Positions 63,529 through 64,000 of a stretch of 64,000 nt of DNA are shown in pieces. This stretch comes from Desulfovibrio sp. UCD-KL4C (lineage in GTDB: Bacteria; Desulfobacterota; Desulfovibrionia; Desulfovibrionales; Desulfovibrionaceae). The notes below the pieces were generated by a model, which searched no databases, had not been told where the DNA came from, and saw only the letters and a program-made list of their open reading frames with translations. Within the stretch, counting starts at the first letter, position 1. Every line of letters starts with the position of its first letter. Both the position numbers and the translations under genes were made by a program. The stretch spans positions 496,001 through 560,000 of the forward strand of contig NZ_VCNC01000003.1 of NCBI RefSeq assembly GCF_006210265.1, given 5' to 3'.

Positions 63529-64000
63529 ATGGATAGAAATCTCTTCCCCGAAGGCGTAACTCGCTGTGGATTGCCAAAGTTCTCCATATGGATGGCTTTT
63601 GTTGCAATATTCTTACTCTGGGGTGTCTATGCCGCTGTGAAAATATTCGCAAACGGTATCGGCGTAACAGGTTTAGATAACTACTTCGGGTTCGGACTGT
63701 GGATTACTTTTGACCTTGCGGTTATCGCACTTGGAGCCGGTGCATTTTTCACCGGATTTCTTAAGTACATACTCAAGATCGATCAACTGAAAAATATTGT
63801 TAACTTAGCTGTTATACTTGGATTCTTGTGCTACTCGGGCGCAATGCTTATCCTTACTATGGATATCGGTCAGCCGATTCGTGCATGGTTCGGTTACTGG
63901 CATCCTAATGTGCACTCCATGCTAACAGAAGTTATCTTTTGTATTACTTGCTACTGTGCCGTCTTGGTCATCGAATTTATTCCGTTGATCCTTGAGCAGA
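63529..64000 (+). CDS. qrcD: QrcD, NrfD-type membrane subunit (N-terminal part)
   Basis: The first 157 residues of the integral membrane subunit, cut by the window end. GGAGGGAGG precedes the ATG. Hydrophobic segments at about 20-42, 55-80, 90-112 and 135-155 and the motifs GLWITFDLAVIALGAGAFFTG and DIGQPIRAWFGYWHPN are typical of NrfD/PsrC-like quinone-reactive proteins. It reduces menaquinone with electrons arriving through QrcA and QrcC. Confidence 0.93.
   Translation, partial: MDRNLFPEGVTRCGLPKFSIWMAFVAIFLLWGVYAAVKIFANGIGVTGLDNYFGFGLWITFDLAVIALGAGAFFTGFLKYILKIDQLKNIVNLAVILGFLCYSGAMLILTMDIGQPIRAWFGYWHPNVHSMLTEVIFCITCYCAVLVIEFIPLILEQ

Noticed and set aside
1-64000. CRISPR array, tRNA/rRNA gene, IS element or prophage
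   Set aside because: No repeat-spacer pattern, RNA gene signature, transposase, integrase or phage structural gene was seen by eye; a tRNAscan or ISfinder search would be decisive.

Overview
The window looks like a chromosomal segment of a marine, low-GC member of the Desulfovibrionaceae (a Maridesulfovibrio-like sulfate reducer; genus is inference). The strongest clue is the qrcABC-qrcD gene set at the right end, which encodes the quinone reductase complex of sulfate reducers. Rubrerythrin, a TRAP transporter, an Na+-translocating NADH:quinone reductase operon and NhaB fit an anaerobic marine bacterium. No tRNA, rRNA, CRISPR array, insertion sequence or phage gene was seen.

Region 1 (1-23257, all + strand) is a metallophore locus of the yersiniabactin/pyochelin type: the end of a TonB-dependent receptor, a free methyltransferase, a Sfp-type phosphopantetheinyl transferase, a 3203-aa PKS/NRPS, an 1821-aa NRPS, a saccharopine-dehydrogenase-like oxidoreductase, a thiazolinyl imine reductase, a type II thioesterase and two fused ABC transporters like YbtP/YbtQ. 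The assembly line reads ACP-KS-AT-ACP-Cy-A(MT-like)-PCP-Cy-PCP // TubC docking-Cy-A(MT-like)-PCP-TE. Three cyclization domains and two predicted cysteine-activating A domains suggest a product with three cysteine-derived rings. Several details are unusual: the KS has Ser in place of the catalytic Cys, the terminal TE has Cys in place of Ser, the second Cy domain has Glu for the first Asp of its motif, and a fragment of an A domain seems to remain between Cy2 and PCP2. No salicylate synthase or aryl-AMP ligase is present, and the aryl carrier of HMWP2 is replaced by a PKS front end. The product is probably not yersiniabactin or pyochelin.

Region 2 (23456-31141, - strand) is nqrABCDEF-apbE-nqrM plus a ferritin-like gene. 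Region 3 (31418-39929) holds an MFS transporter, a lone succinate-semialdehyde dehydrogenase, and a TRAP transporter operon with a VanX/DdpX-type D-Ala-D-Ala dipeptidase, divergent from an IclR regulator. Region 4 (40097-44336, - strand) holds NhaB, an SLC13/RCK permease and a UspA-like protein.

Region 5 (44884-49690) is the second highlight: a Lon-type protease with a complete response-regulator receiver domain inserted just before its Walker A motif. It meets tail-to-tail a histidine kinase/NtrC-family regulator operon whose own receiver domain is very similar. This suggests proteolysis controlled by phosphorylation from the neighbouring kinase (inference).

Region 6 (49815-54117) has a GIY-YIG-like protein, rubrerythrin with a PerR/Fur-like box upstream, a glutamate:GABA antiporter and glutamate decarboxylase. 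Region 7 (54322-59904) has a 999-aa uncharacterised membrane protein, a small putative motility protein, MazG, CvpA and RfbC. Region 8 (60095-64000) is qrcA, qrcB, qrcC and the start of qrcD.
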